A stretch of 64,000 nucleotides of DNA, from NCBI RefSeq assembly GCF_000328565.1, contig NC_019966.1, forward strand, positions 4,774,001 through 4,838,000. The letters are read 5' to 3'. Shown here in pieces: positions 31,018-41,344 of this stretch. Positions within the stretch are counted from its first letter, which is position 1, and the number at the start of each line of letters is the position of its first letter. The position numbers and the translations under genes are program-made. The stretch comes from Mycobacterium sp. JS623 (lineage in GTDB: Bacteria; Actinomycetota; Actinomycetes; Mycobacteriales; Mycobacteriaceae). Below the pieces are notes generated by a model that searched no databases, was not told the origin of the DNA, and worked only from the letters and a program-made list of their open reading frames with translations.

Positions 31018-32337
31018 ATGGCAGCGGTGAACAGGGTCTATGCGGCCCGGCTAGCGGGGATGGTGGTGCTCGGTCCCGACGGCGAGTCCATCGGCCGTGT
31101 CCGCGATGTGGTGATCAGCATCGGTGTCGCACGTCACCAGCCGCGGGTGCTCGGCCTCGTCGTCGAATTGCTAACCCGCCGAAGGATTTTCGTTCCGATT
31201 CTGCGGGTTACCGCGATCGAACCGAGCGCCGTCACGCTTGCGACGGGCAATGTGTCGCTGCGCCGGTTCTCTCAACGGCCCAACGAGGTGCTGGTGCTCG
31301 GCGAGGTGATCGAGACCCGCGTCCGCGTCGACGATCCCGATCTGCCGGAGCTGGCCGGAATCGACGTCGACGTGGTCGATCTCGGCATTGAGCAGTCCCG
31401 AACCAGGGACTGGGTGGTCACCAAGGTGGCCGTGCGGCCGCAACGTCGGCTCGGCCGACGAAGCAACGTGTCGATCGTCGACTGGAATCGCGTGCAGGGC
31501 CTGACACCGTCCGGACTGGCAATGCCCGACCAGGGTGTCGGCCAACTGCTCGAACAATTCGAGGGTCAACGACCCATCGAAGTCGCCGAGGCGATTCGCG
31601 AACTACCCGAGAAGCGGCGCTTCGAGGTGGTCAGAGCGCTGGATGACGAACGGCTCGCCGACGTGCTGCAGGAACTGCCCGAAGACGAGCAGGCCGAGGT
31701 GCTGCAGCACTTGGAGACCGACCGCGCGGCCGATGTGCTCGAGGCGATGGATCCCGACGACGCGGCCGACCTGCTCGGCACGATGACGCCCGCCGACGCC
31801 GAACAGTTCCTGCGTCGGATGGATCCCGAGGACTCCGAGGACGTGCGACGGCTGCTGAGCCACTCACCCGACACCGCAGGCGGCCTGATGACGTCGGAAC
31901 CCGTGGTGCTCGCCCCCGACACCACCGTTGCCGAGGCGCTCGCGCGCGTCCGTGACCCGGACCTCACCCCGGCTGTCGCGTCGCTGGTCTTCGTGACCCG
32001 CGCGCCAACAGCCACCCCGACCGGGCATTACCTGGGCTGCGTGCACCTGCAGCGGCTGCTTCGCGAGCCCCCCGCCGAGCTGGTCAGCGGCATCCTCGAC
32101 AAGGATCTGCCGAGCCTGAGCCCCGAGGACCCGCTCGCGGCGGTGACACGCTATTTCGCTGCCTACAACCTTGTCTGCGGTCCCGTCGTCGACGAGGAGA
32201 ACCACCTGCTAGGCGCGGTGTCCGTCGACGACGTGCTCGACCACCTGCTGCCCGACGACTGGCGAGAACGCGAAGAACCTGAGCTTTCCGGCGCCCTGCC
32301 GGATGTCGCCGGCCAAGCGGCTCCGAGGAAGCTCTGA
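31018..32337 (+). CDS. MgtE-N / CBS-domain regulatory protein (Rv1232c-like)
   Basis: 439 residues from ATG 31018. N-terminal PRC-barrel-like domain (ARLAGMVVLGPDGESIGRVRDVVISIG), a second related segment, then an MgtE intracellular N domain of short helical repeats (IRELPEKRRFEVVRALDDERLADVLQELPEDEQAEVLQHL...), and two CBS motifs (MTSEPVVLAPDTTVAEAL..., DLPSLSPEDPLAAVTRYFAAYNLVCGPVVDEENHLLGAVS). There is no MgtE transmembrane channel, so it is a cytoplasmic sensor-like protein, possibly of Mg2+ or nucleotides. The next gene overlaps by one base. Confidence 0.86.
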   Translation: MAAVNRVYAARLAGMVVLGPDGESIGRVRDVVISIGVARHQPRVLGLVVELLTRRRIFVPILRVTAIEPSAVTLATGNVSLRRFSQRPNEVLVLGEVIETRVRVDDPDLPELAGIDVDVVDLGIEQSRTRDWVVTKVAVRPQRRLGRRSNVSIVDWNRVQGLTPSGLAMPDQGVGQLLEQFEGQRPIEVAEAIRELPEKRRFEVVRALDDERLADVLQELPEDEQAEVLQHLETDRAADVLEAMDPDDAADLLGTMTPADAEQFLRRMDPEDSEDVRRLLSHSPDTAGGLMTSEPVVLAPDTTVAEALARVRDPDLTPAVASLVFVTRAPTATPTGHYLGCVHLQRLLREPPAELVSGILDKDLPSLSPEDPLAAVTRYFAAYNLVCGPVVDEENHLLGAVSVDDVLDHLLPDDWREREEPELSGALPDVAGQAAPRKL

Positions 32338-32888
32338 TGAGCGATTTATCGGCGCGCCAGCGGCTGGACACCCCACGCACCTCGCGCCGCCGTTTCTCGC
32401 TCAACGTCGACGCCGAGGCGGTCGGCCAATTCAGTGAATCGATCGCGCGGTTCCTGGGCACCGGGCGTTTTCTGCTGTGGCAGTCCATTGTGGTGGTCGT
32501 TTGGATCGGGCTGAACCTGTTTGCGGTCAAGCTGCGGTGGGATCCGTACCCATTCATCCTGCTCAACCTGGCGTTCTCGACGCAGGCCGCCTATGCGGCG
32601 CCGCTGATCCTGCTGGCGCAGAACCGCCAGGAAAACCGTGACCGGGTGGCACTGGAAGAGGATCGCCGTCGGGCCGAACGGACCAAGGCTGACACCGAGT
32701 ATCTGGCCCGTGAGCTGGCCGCATTGCGGCTGGCGGTCGGTGAGGTCGCCACCCGCGACTACCTGCGGCGAGAACTCGAGGAATTGCGGGACCTGCTGGT
32801 CGAACTGCAGCCCCCTCAGGCCGCGGCAGACGGGGAAGCGCCGACTAAATCCGACGGTGCGGAGCGACGGTCGAAAAGACCGGGCTAG
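32337..32888 (+). CDS. DUF1003 membrane protein (Rv1231c-like)
   Basis: 183 residues; its ATG shares one base with the preceding TGA. Two adjacent membrane helices (LLWQSIVVVVWIGLNLFAV and FILLNLAFSTQAAYAAPLILLAQN) match DUF1003, with the conserved WDPYPFILLNL and QNRQ...DR motifs, then a charged coiled-coil-like C-terminus (ALEEDRRRAERTKADTEYLARELAALRLAV). Translational coupling to the MgtE-N/CBS gene suggests the two act together at the membrane. Confidence 0.85.
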   Translation: MSDLSARQRLDTPRTSRRRFSLNVDAEAVGQFSESIARFLGTGRFLLWQSIVVVVWIGLNLFAVKLRWDPYPFILLNLAFSTQAAYAAPLILLAQNRQENRDRVALEEDRRRAERTKADTEYLARELAALRLAVGEVATRDYLRRELEELRDLLVELQPPQAAADGEAPTKSDGAERRSKRPG

Positions 32889-32976
32889 ATCGGCTTAAGC
32901 CATTGCTACAACGCTTGAATCGAGAATCACCTATGGTGACTTGGTTCACCATTCACCGCACACCAAGGACGGTTGA

Positions 32977-34320
32977 GTGCACATAGGGGGACGAGCCGCC
33001 CTCGAGGCAGCGCAGCGCCGAGCAGGGCGAGCCGTACGCAAGCCTGCCTTCGGCGTTGCCATCATCACCCCGTTCATCCTCGCCGGCGCGGTCGGCTCGT
33101 CGGCACCAACACCGGTCCGCGATGCAGCTGTGACGCCGCTGGCGTCGGTTCAGTCGTCAGGCACCCGCACCGGCGCCTCGGTTGTCGCGGTCACCAAGAC
33201 ACCGGCCGCGTTCCACATCGCCGCGGCGGCGACGGTGTCTGCTCCCCCGCCCTCCGCGGTGGTGAATTCGCCTGGGTCGCTTCGTATTCCGGCCGTTGTG
33301 TTGTCGGCGTATCGCAATGCCGAACGGATGATGGCCGCTGCATACCCGACGTGCGGCGTGAGTTGGAACCTGCTGGCGGGTATCGGCCGCATCGAATCGC
33401 TGCACGCCAACGGCGGCGCCACGGACTCGCAAGGCACAGCGGTGCGGCCGATCTACGGGCCAACGCTGGACGGCACATTGCCGGGCAACGAAGTCATTGT
33501 GCAGAGCCGCGCCTCCGACCGAGTGACGTACGCGCGCGCGATGGGCCCGATGCAGTTCCTGCCCGGCACCTGGTCGCGCTACGCCAGTGACGGCGACGGC
33601 GACGGCAAGGCCGACGTGCAAAACGTGTACGACGCTTCGCTGGCGGCCGCTCGATATCTTTGCAGCGGCGGGCTGAATTTGCGTGATCCGAGCCAAGTGA
33701 TGACCGCGATTCTTCGCTACAACAATTCGATCGCCTATGCCCGCAATGTGCTGGGTTGGGCCGCCGCCTACGCGACCGGTGTGGTGCCGGTGGACCTGCC
33801 GCCGATCACCGGGCCGGTGCCGCCGCTCGGCGATGCCCATCTGGACAACTACCAGGGTCTTGGCCCCGGTCTGCCGGAGAACGCCCTCGGCCTGCCCGCC
33901 AACGACCCGTTGGCATTGATTCCGATGATGGGGCGCGGCGACCTCGCGAATCAACTAGCGCTTGGACCACTGCCGGGACCGCTGCCGGGTCCCGCGCCGC
34001 TGATGGTCCCGCAGCAGCCGGAGCCCGAGCAGTCGACGCAGCAGCCGCTGCCGCCATGGATGCAGCAGCAGCAACCTGCTGCCCAGGAACAGCCATCGCG
34101 GCCTGCCGGCTGCGCGGTGTTCTGCATCACGCCTACGGCACCGGCTCCGAGCGCGGCGGCGGTGCCGGGCGAAGCGCAAATGCTGATGCCCCAGGCCCCA
34201 CCGCCGGCTGCGCCTGCGATGGCACCCGAGCAGCCGGCCAGCCAGCCGGCACCCGCAATTGCCGAGCAGCCGGCGGTCCTGCCACCGGGACTGGGGCCTG
34301 TGCCGGGACCGGCTGGTTAA
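32977..34320 (+). CDS. Secreted/membrane-anchored lytic transglycosylase (Rv1230c-like)
   Basis: 447 residues from GTG 32977, after CAAGGACGG. A basic N-terminus and one hydrophobic segment (FGVAIITPFILAGAVGSS) give a signal or anchor. The lysozyme-like domain spans ~100-270: CGVSWNLLAGIGRIESLHANGG carries the catalytic Glu, and AMGPMQFLPGTWSRYASDGDGDGKADVQNVYDASLAAARYLC is the family signature. The last ~150 residues are Pro/Gln/Ala-rich and unstructured. It should cleave peptidoglycan glycan strands. Confidence 0.9.
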   Translation: MHIGGRAALEAAQRRAGRAVRKPAFGVAIITPFILAGAVGSSAPTPVRDAAVTPLASVQSSGTRTGASVVAVTKTPAAFHIAAAATVSAPPPSAVVNSPGSLRIPAVVLSAYRNAERMMAAAYPTCGVSWNLLAGIGRIESLHANGGATDSQGTAVRPIYGPTLDGTLPGNEVIVQSRASDRVTYARAMGPMQFLPGTWSRYASDGDGDGKADVQNVYDASLAAARYLCSGGLNLRDPSQVMTAILRYNNSIAYARNVLGWAAAYATGVVPVDLPPITGPVPPLGDAHLDNYQGLGPGLPENALGLPANDPLALIPMMGRGDLANQLALGPLPGPLPGPAPLMVPQQPEPEQSTQQPLPPWMQQQQPAAQEQPSRPAGCAVFCITPTAPAPSAAAVPGEAQMLMPQAPPPAAPAMAPEQPASQPAPAIAEQPAVLPPGLGPVPGPAG

Positions 34321-34354
34321 AGACGTCCTTCGAGTCGGCCTAGACTCGAAGCCG

Positions 34355-35521
34355 ATGTCTCAAACTCCCACTGGCGCTGTGCCGCCGCCCCGCCCCGAGC
34401 TGGAATCGGCGATTCGCGCCGCGCTCGCCAAGGTCATCGACCCCGAGCTGCGGCGCCCGATCACCGAGCTCGGCATGGTCAAGAACGTCACGGTCGAGGC
34501 CGACGGCGGCGTGCACGTCGAGGTGTACCTGACCACTGCGGCCTGCCCGAAGAAGACCGAGATCTCAGAACGCGTCAGCCTGGCGGTTGCGGATGTGCCG
34601 GGCACCGGCGCCGTCAAGGTCAGCCTCGACGTGATGAACGATGAGCAGCGCACCGAGCTTCGCAAGCAGTTGCGCGGCGACTCCCGTGAGCCGGTCATCC
34701 CGTTCGCCCAACCCGGTTCGCTGACTCGCGTGTACGCGGTCGCATCGGGCAAGGGCGGCGTCGGAAAGTCCAGTGTGACAGTCAATCTGGCTGCGGCGAT
34801 GGCCGCGCGCGGACTGTCCGTCGGCGTGCTCGACGCCGATATCTACGGCCACTCGGTGCCGCGGATGATGGGCACCACCGACCGGCCCACCCAGGTGGAG
34901 TCGATGATCCTGCCGCCGGTCGCGCACGATGTCCGGGTCATCTCGATAGCGATGTTCACCCAGGGCAATACCCCTGTGGTGTGGCGCGGCCCGATGCTGC
35001 ACCGCGCGCTGCAGCAGTTCCTGGCCGACGTGTACTGGGGCGACCTCGACGTGCTGCTGCTGGATCTACCTCCGGGCACCGGCGACATCGCGATCTCGGT
35101 CGCGCAGCTGATTCCTGGCGCCGACATTCTGGTGGTGACGACGCCGCAGCTGGCCGCAGCCGAGGTCGCCGAACGCGCCGGAGCGATCGCGTTGCAGACC
35201 AAGCAGCGCATCGCCGGTGTCGTCGAGAACATGTCCGGGCTGCTGATGCCCGACGGCACCACGATGCAGATCTTCGGTGAAGGCGGCGGCAAGCAGGTCG
35301 CCGAGAGCCTGTCGCGGTCGGTTGGCGCCGACGTGCCGCTGCTCGGCCAGGTGCCGCTGGACCCCGCGCTGGTTTCGGCCGGCGATGACGGTGTGCCGCT
35401 GGTGCTGTCCGCCCCGGATTCGGCGGCGGGCAAGGAACTGCGCAAGATCGCCGACGCGTTGTCCTCGCGTAAGCGTGGGCTCGCCGGCATGTCGCTCGGA
35501 CTGGACCCCGCCGGCCGCTGA
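34355..35521 (+). CDS. mrp: Mrp/NBP35-family iron-sulphur cluster carrier ATPase
   Basis: 388 residues from ATG 34355. N-terminal MIP18/DUF59 domain (VIDPELRRPITELGMVKNV, AACPKKTEI) then a deviant-Walker ParA/Mrp ATPase: ASGKGGVGKSSVTVNLAAAMA (~127), LDADIYGHSVPRMMG, and LLLDLPPGTGDIAISVAQLIPGADILVVTTPQ. The CxxC pair of many Mrp proteins is absent from the ENMSG region as in related actinobacterial forms. Role: iron-sulphur cluster transfer. Convergent with tatB; matches Rv1229c. Confidence 0.93.
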   Translation: MSQTPTGAVPPPRPELESAIRAALAKVIDPELRRPITELGMVKNVTVEADGGVHVEVYLTTAACPKKTEISERVSLAVADVPGTGAVKVSLDVMNDEQRTELRKQLRGDSREPVIPFAQPGSLTRVYAVASGKGGVGKSSVTVNLAAAMAARGLSVGVLDADIYGHSVPRMMGTTDRPTQVESMILPPVAHDVRVISIAMFTQGNTPVVWRGPMLHRALQQFLADVYWGDLDVLLLDLPPGTGDIAISVAQLIPGADILVVTTPQLAAAEVAERAGAIALQTKQRIAGVVENMSGLLMPDGTTMQIFGEGGGKQVAESLSRSVGADVPLLGQVPLDPALVSAGDDGVPLVLSAPDSAAGKELRKIADALSSRKRGLAGMSLGLDPAGR

Positions 35522-35563
35522 GCGCGTCACGCCGAGATCGACGTTTTGGCGTAATCCACTTTC

Positions 35564-35587
35564 GCGCCCAAACGTGAGTTTGGGCGC
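35564..35587. terminator. Hairpin between convergent mrp and tatB
   Basis: Perfect 10-bp arms GCGCCCAAAC / GTTTGGGCGC with a GTGA loop, starting 43 bases after the mrp stop and directly abutting the tatB stop codon. No T tract on either strand. Position between convergent genes supports a shared bidirectional terminator. Confidence 0.7.
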
Positions 35588-35976
35588 CTACGTCGCGTCG
35601 GTGTCGAACGGCGTCGACGCAGGCGGCTCTGGCTGTGCGACGGGCTGCGGCGCCGGTGAGGAGACTGGCTTTTGTTCGGGCTTGTCGAACGCGCCCGTCA
35701 AGAACGAATCATCGCCGTCGAGAAGGTGTTTCGTCAGCGCGGCCCGCGGCGTCATGCCACGCAACTTGTTGAGCTCGGAGAGCGGCTCGCGCAGATCCTC
35801 GAATTCCGGGCCGAGGTCGTCGCGCAATTGGCTGGTGGCGCCGCTGATGTAGTCGCGCGCCTGGCGCAGCGCACCCGATGTCCATCGGATCGCGCCGGGC
35901 AGCCGTTCTGGCCCGAGGATCACCAACCCGGCGATCACCAGGACCAGCATCTCCCCCCAGCCCACGTTGGCGAACA

Positions 35977-35977
<1 letters not shown>
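35588..35977 (-). CDS. tatB: Sec-independent translocase subunit TatB
   Basis: 129 residues. [28 protein letters not shown] gives the single N-terminal helix and the conserved Glu/Pro hinge, followed by an amphipathic helix ([23 protein letters not shown]) and a Pro-rich acidic tail. With TatA and TatC it exports folded twin-arginine proteins. Its ATG overlaps the htrA stop by one base (TAATG), so the two are coupled. Confidence 0.93.
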
Positions 35978-37536
<1,559 letters not shown>

Positions 37537-37932
37537 CTACCGGCGTCTACGCCGATACCGCGGTGTGCCGTCAGCAAACTGAGGCTGATCGGCCGGGTCC
37601 GGCGGTACGGGTGGAGCATGCGGGATCTGGGACAACATGCCCAGTAGAGATGTCGGTATCGCGATCGAGCCGGAGTCCCGCAAGGCTGCGCGGGCCTGGC
37701 GTTGGGCCTCGACCTCGGCCGCGCACTCCTGGCACAGCGACAGGTGATGAGCGGCGCGCAGGTGCGCGGTCATCCGCAGTTCACCGTCGACGAACGCCGC
37801 GACAGCCTCGATCGACAGGTGCTCGGTGGAGCCGAATTGCCGGGGTCCGACGGGCGCGTCGCTCTGCGAGGCGAACTGAGCGGGCAGCCAGGAGAAAGCG
37901 CGGCGGAACACGTGTCCCGGGTCGACCATCAC
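37537..37932 (-). CDS. rseA: Anti-sigma factor RseA (ZAS family)
   Basis: 131 residues. VFRRAFSWLPAQFASQSDAPVG at the start and AHLRAAHHLSLCQECAAEVEAQ, the His-x3-Cys-x2-Cys zinc-associated anti-sigma motif, identify it with Rv1222, the SigE antagonist. No membrane helix, so cytoplasmic. Its C-terminal part is shorter than the ~154 residues I recall for M. tuberculosis, ending in a basic RYRRRRR tail. It lies 88 bp downstream of sigE and 12 bp upstream of htrA. Confidence 0.9.
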   Translation of the reverse strand: MMVDPGHVFRRAFSWLPAQFASQSDAPVGPRQFGSTEHLSIEAVAAFVDGELRMTAHLRAAHHLSLCQECAAEVEAQRQARAALRDSGSIAIPTSLLGMLSQIPHAPPVPPDPADQPQFADGTPRYRRRRR

Positions 37933-38020
37933 CCAGCTCCTCTCGGTTCTCGTTCACGTTCGCCAACGACGGTCCTGACTTGAATGTAGCGCGGCAGCCT
38001 GTGGGCTACACCCGCGAACC

Positions 38021-38776
38021 TCAGGCTGTTTTCGCCGTGTCGTCCGAGTGGCTTGCCAAGTAGTCACGTAGCGCTTGGCGTCCGCGGTGGATCCGGCTGC
38101 GCACAGTGCCGAGCTTGACCCCGAGTGTGGCGCCGATTTCCTCGTACGACAGGCCTTCGATGTCGCACAGGACCACGGCGGCGCGGAACTCCGGCGGTAG
38201 CGAGTCCAGGGCGGCCTGCAGGTCAGGGCCGAGCCGAGAATCGTGGTAGATCTGCTCCGGATTGGGCTCATCGGCAGGCACCCGGTCATAGTCCTCGGGC
38301 AGCGCCTCCATCCGGATTCGGCCGCGCCGACGAACCATGTCCAGGAACAGGTTGGTGGTGATGCGGTGCAGCCAGCCCTCGAAGGTGCCGGGCTGATAGT
38401 TCTGCACCGACCGGAAGACGCGGATGAACGTCTCCTGCGTCAGATCCTCGGCGTCGTGCTGATTACCCGAAAGGCGGTAGGCCAGCCGATACACCCGGTC
38501 GGCGTGCTGACGCACCAGCTCGTCCCAGGAGGGCATCGTGGTCGCATCACCGGTGGCGTCGAACACCGCGGTGCCGGTCAACTCGTCAGACGGCTCGACC
38601 CAATTCCCGTCGGTGTACTGCTCGAGATGTGCCATAGACACGGGAGCGGCGGGGGCGATTGAATTGGTCGTCGGATCCTCCTGGTCACAGCCGCCATTCA
38701 TCGACGGCTCGATGTCGACGGCAACGCGCTTGTCCACGTGCTTATTCCCATAACGCCAGCGTCCGCCGTGTTCCAT
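38021..38776 (-). CDS. sigE: ECF RNA polymerase sigma factor SigE
   Basis: 252 residues from ATG 38776. After a variable N-terminus, region 2 ([44 protein letters not shown]) and region 4 ([44 protein letters not shown]) are nearly as in M. tuberculosis SigE. It responds to envelope damage, heat and oxidants, held by RseA. The frame is open to 38842 with other starts, and mycobacterial sigE is known for multiple start sites. A candidate ECF promoter lies at 38825-38851. Confidence 0.94.
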   Translation of the reverse strand: MEHGGRWRYGNKHVDKRVAVDIEPSMNGGCDQEDPTTNSIAPAAPVSMAHLEQYTDGNWVEPSDELTGTAVFDATGDATTMPSWDELVRQHADRVYRLAYRLSGNQHDAEDLTQETFIRVFRSVQNYQPGTFEGWLHRITTNLFLDMVRRRGRIRMEALPEDYDRVPADEPNPEQIYHDSRLGPDLQAALDSLPPEFRAAVVLCDIEGLSYEEIGATLGVKLGTVRSRIHRGRQALRDYLASHSDDTAKTA

Positions 38777-38824
38777 GCGAAATACGTTCTCCGACCGGGG
38801 TGTGGTTGGCATATGAGCAAACTG

Positions 38825-38851
38825 AACTTTTCCTGAGAACATTCGGTTCCC
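38825..38851 (-). promoter_or_regulatory. ECF-type promoter upstream of sigE
   Basis: On the minus strand GGGAACC is followed after 16 bases by AGTT, matching the GGAAC...GTT pattern of SigE/SigH-class ECF promoters. The -10 is about 48 bases before the ATG at 38776. It suggests autoregulation or SigH control; the alternative upstream sigE starts would overlap the promoter. Confidence 0.6.
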
Positions 38852-38955
38852 GTTTTCTCACCAGCTGAAACGGGTTTGCGCAGGCTGTGATTCTGGCGAT
38901 CGGGCGCGGGCGTGTCGCGGCTGCGGGCCACATCGGTTCGCTCTACGCTGCGGGC

Positions 38956-39621
38956 ATGGCCGGCATTGACGACGTCATCGGGGGCGTCCCACAGAGCCGG
39001 CCCGACTCGATCGTCAGCCACGCCGAGGGCTCGATTTCTGAGGACGCGATCGTGGCCGCTGCCCGTGAGCGGGCCGTGGACATCGGCGCCGGCGCGGTCA
39101 CCCCGGCCGTCGGTGCGCTGCTCTGCGTGCTGGCGAAGCTGACCGGCGCCAAGGCAGTGGTCGAAGTCGGCACGGGTGCGGGCGTCAGCGGGCTGTGGTT
39201 GCTCTCAGGCATGCGTGACGACGGCGTGCTCACCACGATCGACGTCGAACCCGAGCATCAGCGGCTGGCCAAGCAGGCGTTCACCGAGGCCGGCGTTGGG
39301 CCGGGACGGACGCGGTTGATCGTCGGCCGGGCGCAGGAGGTACTCACCCGGCTGGCCGACGAGTCCTACGACCTGGTCTTCATCGACGGCGATCCGATCG
39401 ACCAGCCGCAATTCGTCGAAGAAGGCGTGCGACTGCTGCGGCCCGGCGGCGCGATCGTCGTGCATCGGGCGGCACTTGGCGGGCGCGCCGGAGACGCGAA
39501 CGCCAAGGATGCCGAGGTCAGCGCCGTGCGTGAGGCGGCGCGGGTGATCGCCGAGGATGAGCGGCTGACGCCGGTGCTCGTCCCGCTGGGTGACGGCCTG
39601 CTCGCCGCCGCCCGCGACTGA
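38956..39621 (+). CDS. SAM-dependent O-methyltransferase (Rv1220c-like)
   Basis: 221 residues from ATG 38956. Motif [20 protein letters not shown], followed by [18 protein letters not shown], and [33 protein letters not shown], the catechol-type O-methyltransferase fold with the metal-binding Asp region. Upstream [33 protein letters not shown] matches Rv1220c. Divergent from sigE. The substrate is not known. Confidence 0.9.
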   Translation: MAGIDDVIGGVPQSRPDSIVSHAEGSISEDAIVAAARERAVDIGAGAVTPAVGALLCVLAKLTGAKAVVEVGTGAGVSGLWLLSGMRDDGVLTTIDVEPEHQRLAKQAFTEAGVGPGRTRLIVGRAQEVLTRLADESYDLVFIDGDPIDQPQFVEEGVRLLRPGGAIVVHRAALGGRAGDANAKDAEVSAVREAARVIAEDERLTPVLVPLGDGLLAAARD

Positions 39622-39729
39622 CTCGTTCTGCTGCGGTTTCGGCGTGATCAGTCGCGCTGACCGCGACTCGTCACGGCCGAATCGCGATCTTTACGGATTT
39701 CTGACGGGGAAGGTGCTTGACCGCGCACT

Positions 39730-39761
39730 GAACACATGTTTAGCGTACTAAACATGCGTTC
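39730..39761. promoter_or_regulatory. 32-bp operator overlapping the TetR start codon
   Basis: Arms GAACACATGTTTAG and CTAAACATGCGTTC (39730-39743 and 39748-39761) pair at 13 of 14 positions around a 4-base centre CGTA. The right arm contains the TetR ATG (39754), so a bound repressor would sit on the start codon. The gene is probably leaderless or nearly so. Confidence 0.75.
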
Positions 39762-40440
39762 AGCGTCAGACGATCGCACGGCCGTCGCGCGGATCCGCGA
39801 CGCCGCGATCGAGCAGTGGGGCGAGCACGGATTCAACGTCGGGCTTCGCAGCATCGCCGAGTCCGCGGGGGTGTCCGCCGCGCTGGTGATCCATCACTTC
39901 GGTTCCAAAGACGGCCTGCGCAAGGCCTGCGACCACTACATCGCCGAGGAGATCCGCACCGGCAAATCGGCATCGATGCAGACCAGCGATCCGGCCGACT
40001 GGTTCAGGCAGATGGCCGAGATGGAGTCGTACGCGCCGATGATGGCCTACCTGGTGCGCAGCATGCAGTCAGGCAGTGAGCTGGCAAAGATGCTGTGGCA
40101 GAGGATGATTGACAACGCGGAAGGGTATCTCGAAGAGGGTGTGCAAAACGGCCTGCTCAAGCCCAGCCGTGATCCGCGTGCTCGCGCCAAGTTTCTCGGC
40201 CTGACCGGCGGCGGCGGATTCTTCCTCTACATCCAAATGCACCCCACGCCAACCGATCTGCGCGCCGTCCTCCGCGATTACGGCGAGGAGATGGTGCTGC
40301 CTGCCCTCGAGCTCTACACCGAGGGCCTGATGACCGACTCAACCATGTACGACGCATTCCTCGAGGCACGTGAAAAAGGCATTCCGTTCACATCCGATGA
40401 AGGAGAGCACAATGACGGCGGCATCTCTGCAACGAGGTGA
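39754..40440 (+). CDS. TetR-family repressor of the ABC exporter (Rv1219c-like)
   Basis: 228 residues from ATG 39754, whose MRSA... N-terminus matches Rv1219c. DNA-binding helix-turn-helix: [49 protein letters not shown]. The all-helical ligand domain contains [25 protein letters not shown]. The C-terminus is a little longer than the ~212 residues I recall and overlaps the ABC ATPase gene by 29 bp. Rv1219c is known to repress the downstream multidrug ABC genes; autoregulation through 39730-39761 is inferred. Confidence 0.9.
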   Translation: MRSASDDRTAVARIRDAAIEQWGEHGFNVGLRSIAESAGVSAALVIHHFGSKDGLRKACDHYIAEEIRTGKSASMQTSDPADWFRQMAEMESYAPMMAYLVRSMQSGSELAKMLWQRMIDNAEGYLEEGVQNGLLKPSRDPRARAKFLGLTGGGGFFLYIQMHPTPTDLRAVLRDYGEEMVLPALELYTEGLMTDSTMYDAFLEAREKGIPFTSDEGEHNDGGISATR

Positions 40441-41344
40441 CACCACACGGTCGCACCTCGCTGTCGAAATCCGAGGTCTGTCCAAGTCTTTCGGCCGCAC
40501 CAAGGCGCTCGACGGTTTGGACCTGACCGTCGCGCCGGGTGACATCACCGGCTTCCTCGGCCCGAACGGCGCGGGCAAGTCCACCACCATCCGGGTGCTG
40601 CTCGGCCTGTTGCGCGCCGACGGCGGCACCGTGCGACTGCTCGGCGGCGACCCCTGGCGCGACGCGGTCGGCCTGCATCGGCGAATCGCCTACGTGCCCG
40701 GCGATGTCACGTTGTGGCCCAACCTGACCGGTCTTCAGGCCATCGACTTCCTCGCTCGCCTGCGCGGCAACGGCGTGGATACCCGGCGCCGCGATCAGCT
40801 GATCGAGCGGTTCGAACTCGACCCGCACAAGAAGGCACGCACCTATTCGAAGGGCAACCGACAAAAGGTTGCGATCGTCGCCGCGTTCTCCACCAACGCC
40901 GAGCTCTACATCCTCGACGAGCCCACCTCTGGCCTGGATCCATTGATGGAGAAGGCGTTTCAGACCTGCGTCGAGGAGGTCGCACAGGATGGTGCCGCAG
41001 TGCTGCTGTCCAGCCACATCCTGGCCGAGGTGGAGAAGCTGTGCCACAACGTCACGATCATCCGCGCCGGCCGCTCGGTGAAATCCGGCACCCTCGAGGA
41101 ACTGCGCCACCTGATGCGTACCACCATCGCCGTGCACACCCGGGGGGATGCCAGTGCGCTGCAACAGCTTCCGTACGTGCATGACTTCAGTGGGCAGAAT
41201 TCCGACGTCCGCTTCTCGGTGGATCGCAACGAGCTGGACTTCGTCATGGAGCACCTCACCGATCTCGGTATCGCGGAACTGACCGTGACACCGGCGTCGC
41301 TGGAGGACTTGTTCCTGCGCGAGTATCAGGGGACGAACCGATGA
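40412..41344 (+). CDS. Multidrug ABC exporter ATP-binding protein (Rv1218c-like)
   Basis: 310 residues; ATG 40412 follows AAGGAG. Walker [10 protein letters not shown] (~50), Q-loop region [15 protein letters not shown], signature-like [15 protein letters not shown] (~144), Walker [15 protein letters not shown] and H-loop [10 protein letters not shown]-terminal ~80 residues resemble the accessory domain of drug/antibiotic exporter ATPases. It overlaps the permease start by 4 bp. In M. tuberculosis Rv1218c-Rv1217c export several drug classes. Confidence 0.92.
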   Translation: MTAASLQRGDTTRSHLAVEIRGLSKSFGRTKALDGLDLTVAPGDITGFLGPNGAGKSTTIRVLLGLLRADGGTVRLLGGDPWRDAVGLHRRIAYVPGDVTLWPNLTGLQAIDFLARLRGNGVDTRRRDQLIERFELDPHKKARTYSKGNRQKVAIVAAFSTNAELYILDEPTSGLDPLMEKAFQTCVEEVAQDGAAVLLSSHILAEVEKLCHNVTIIRAGRSVKSGTLEELRHLMRTTIAVHTRGDASALQQLPYVHDFSGQNSDVRFSVDRNELDFVMEHLTDLGIAELTVTPASLEDLFLREYQGTNR

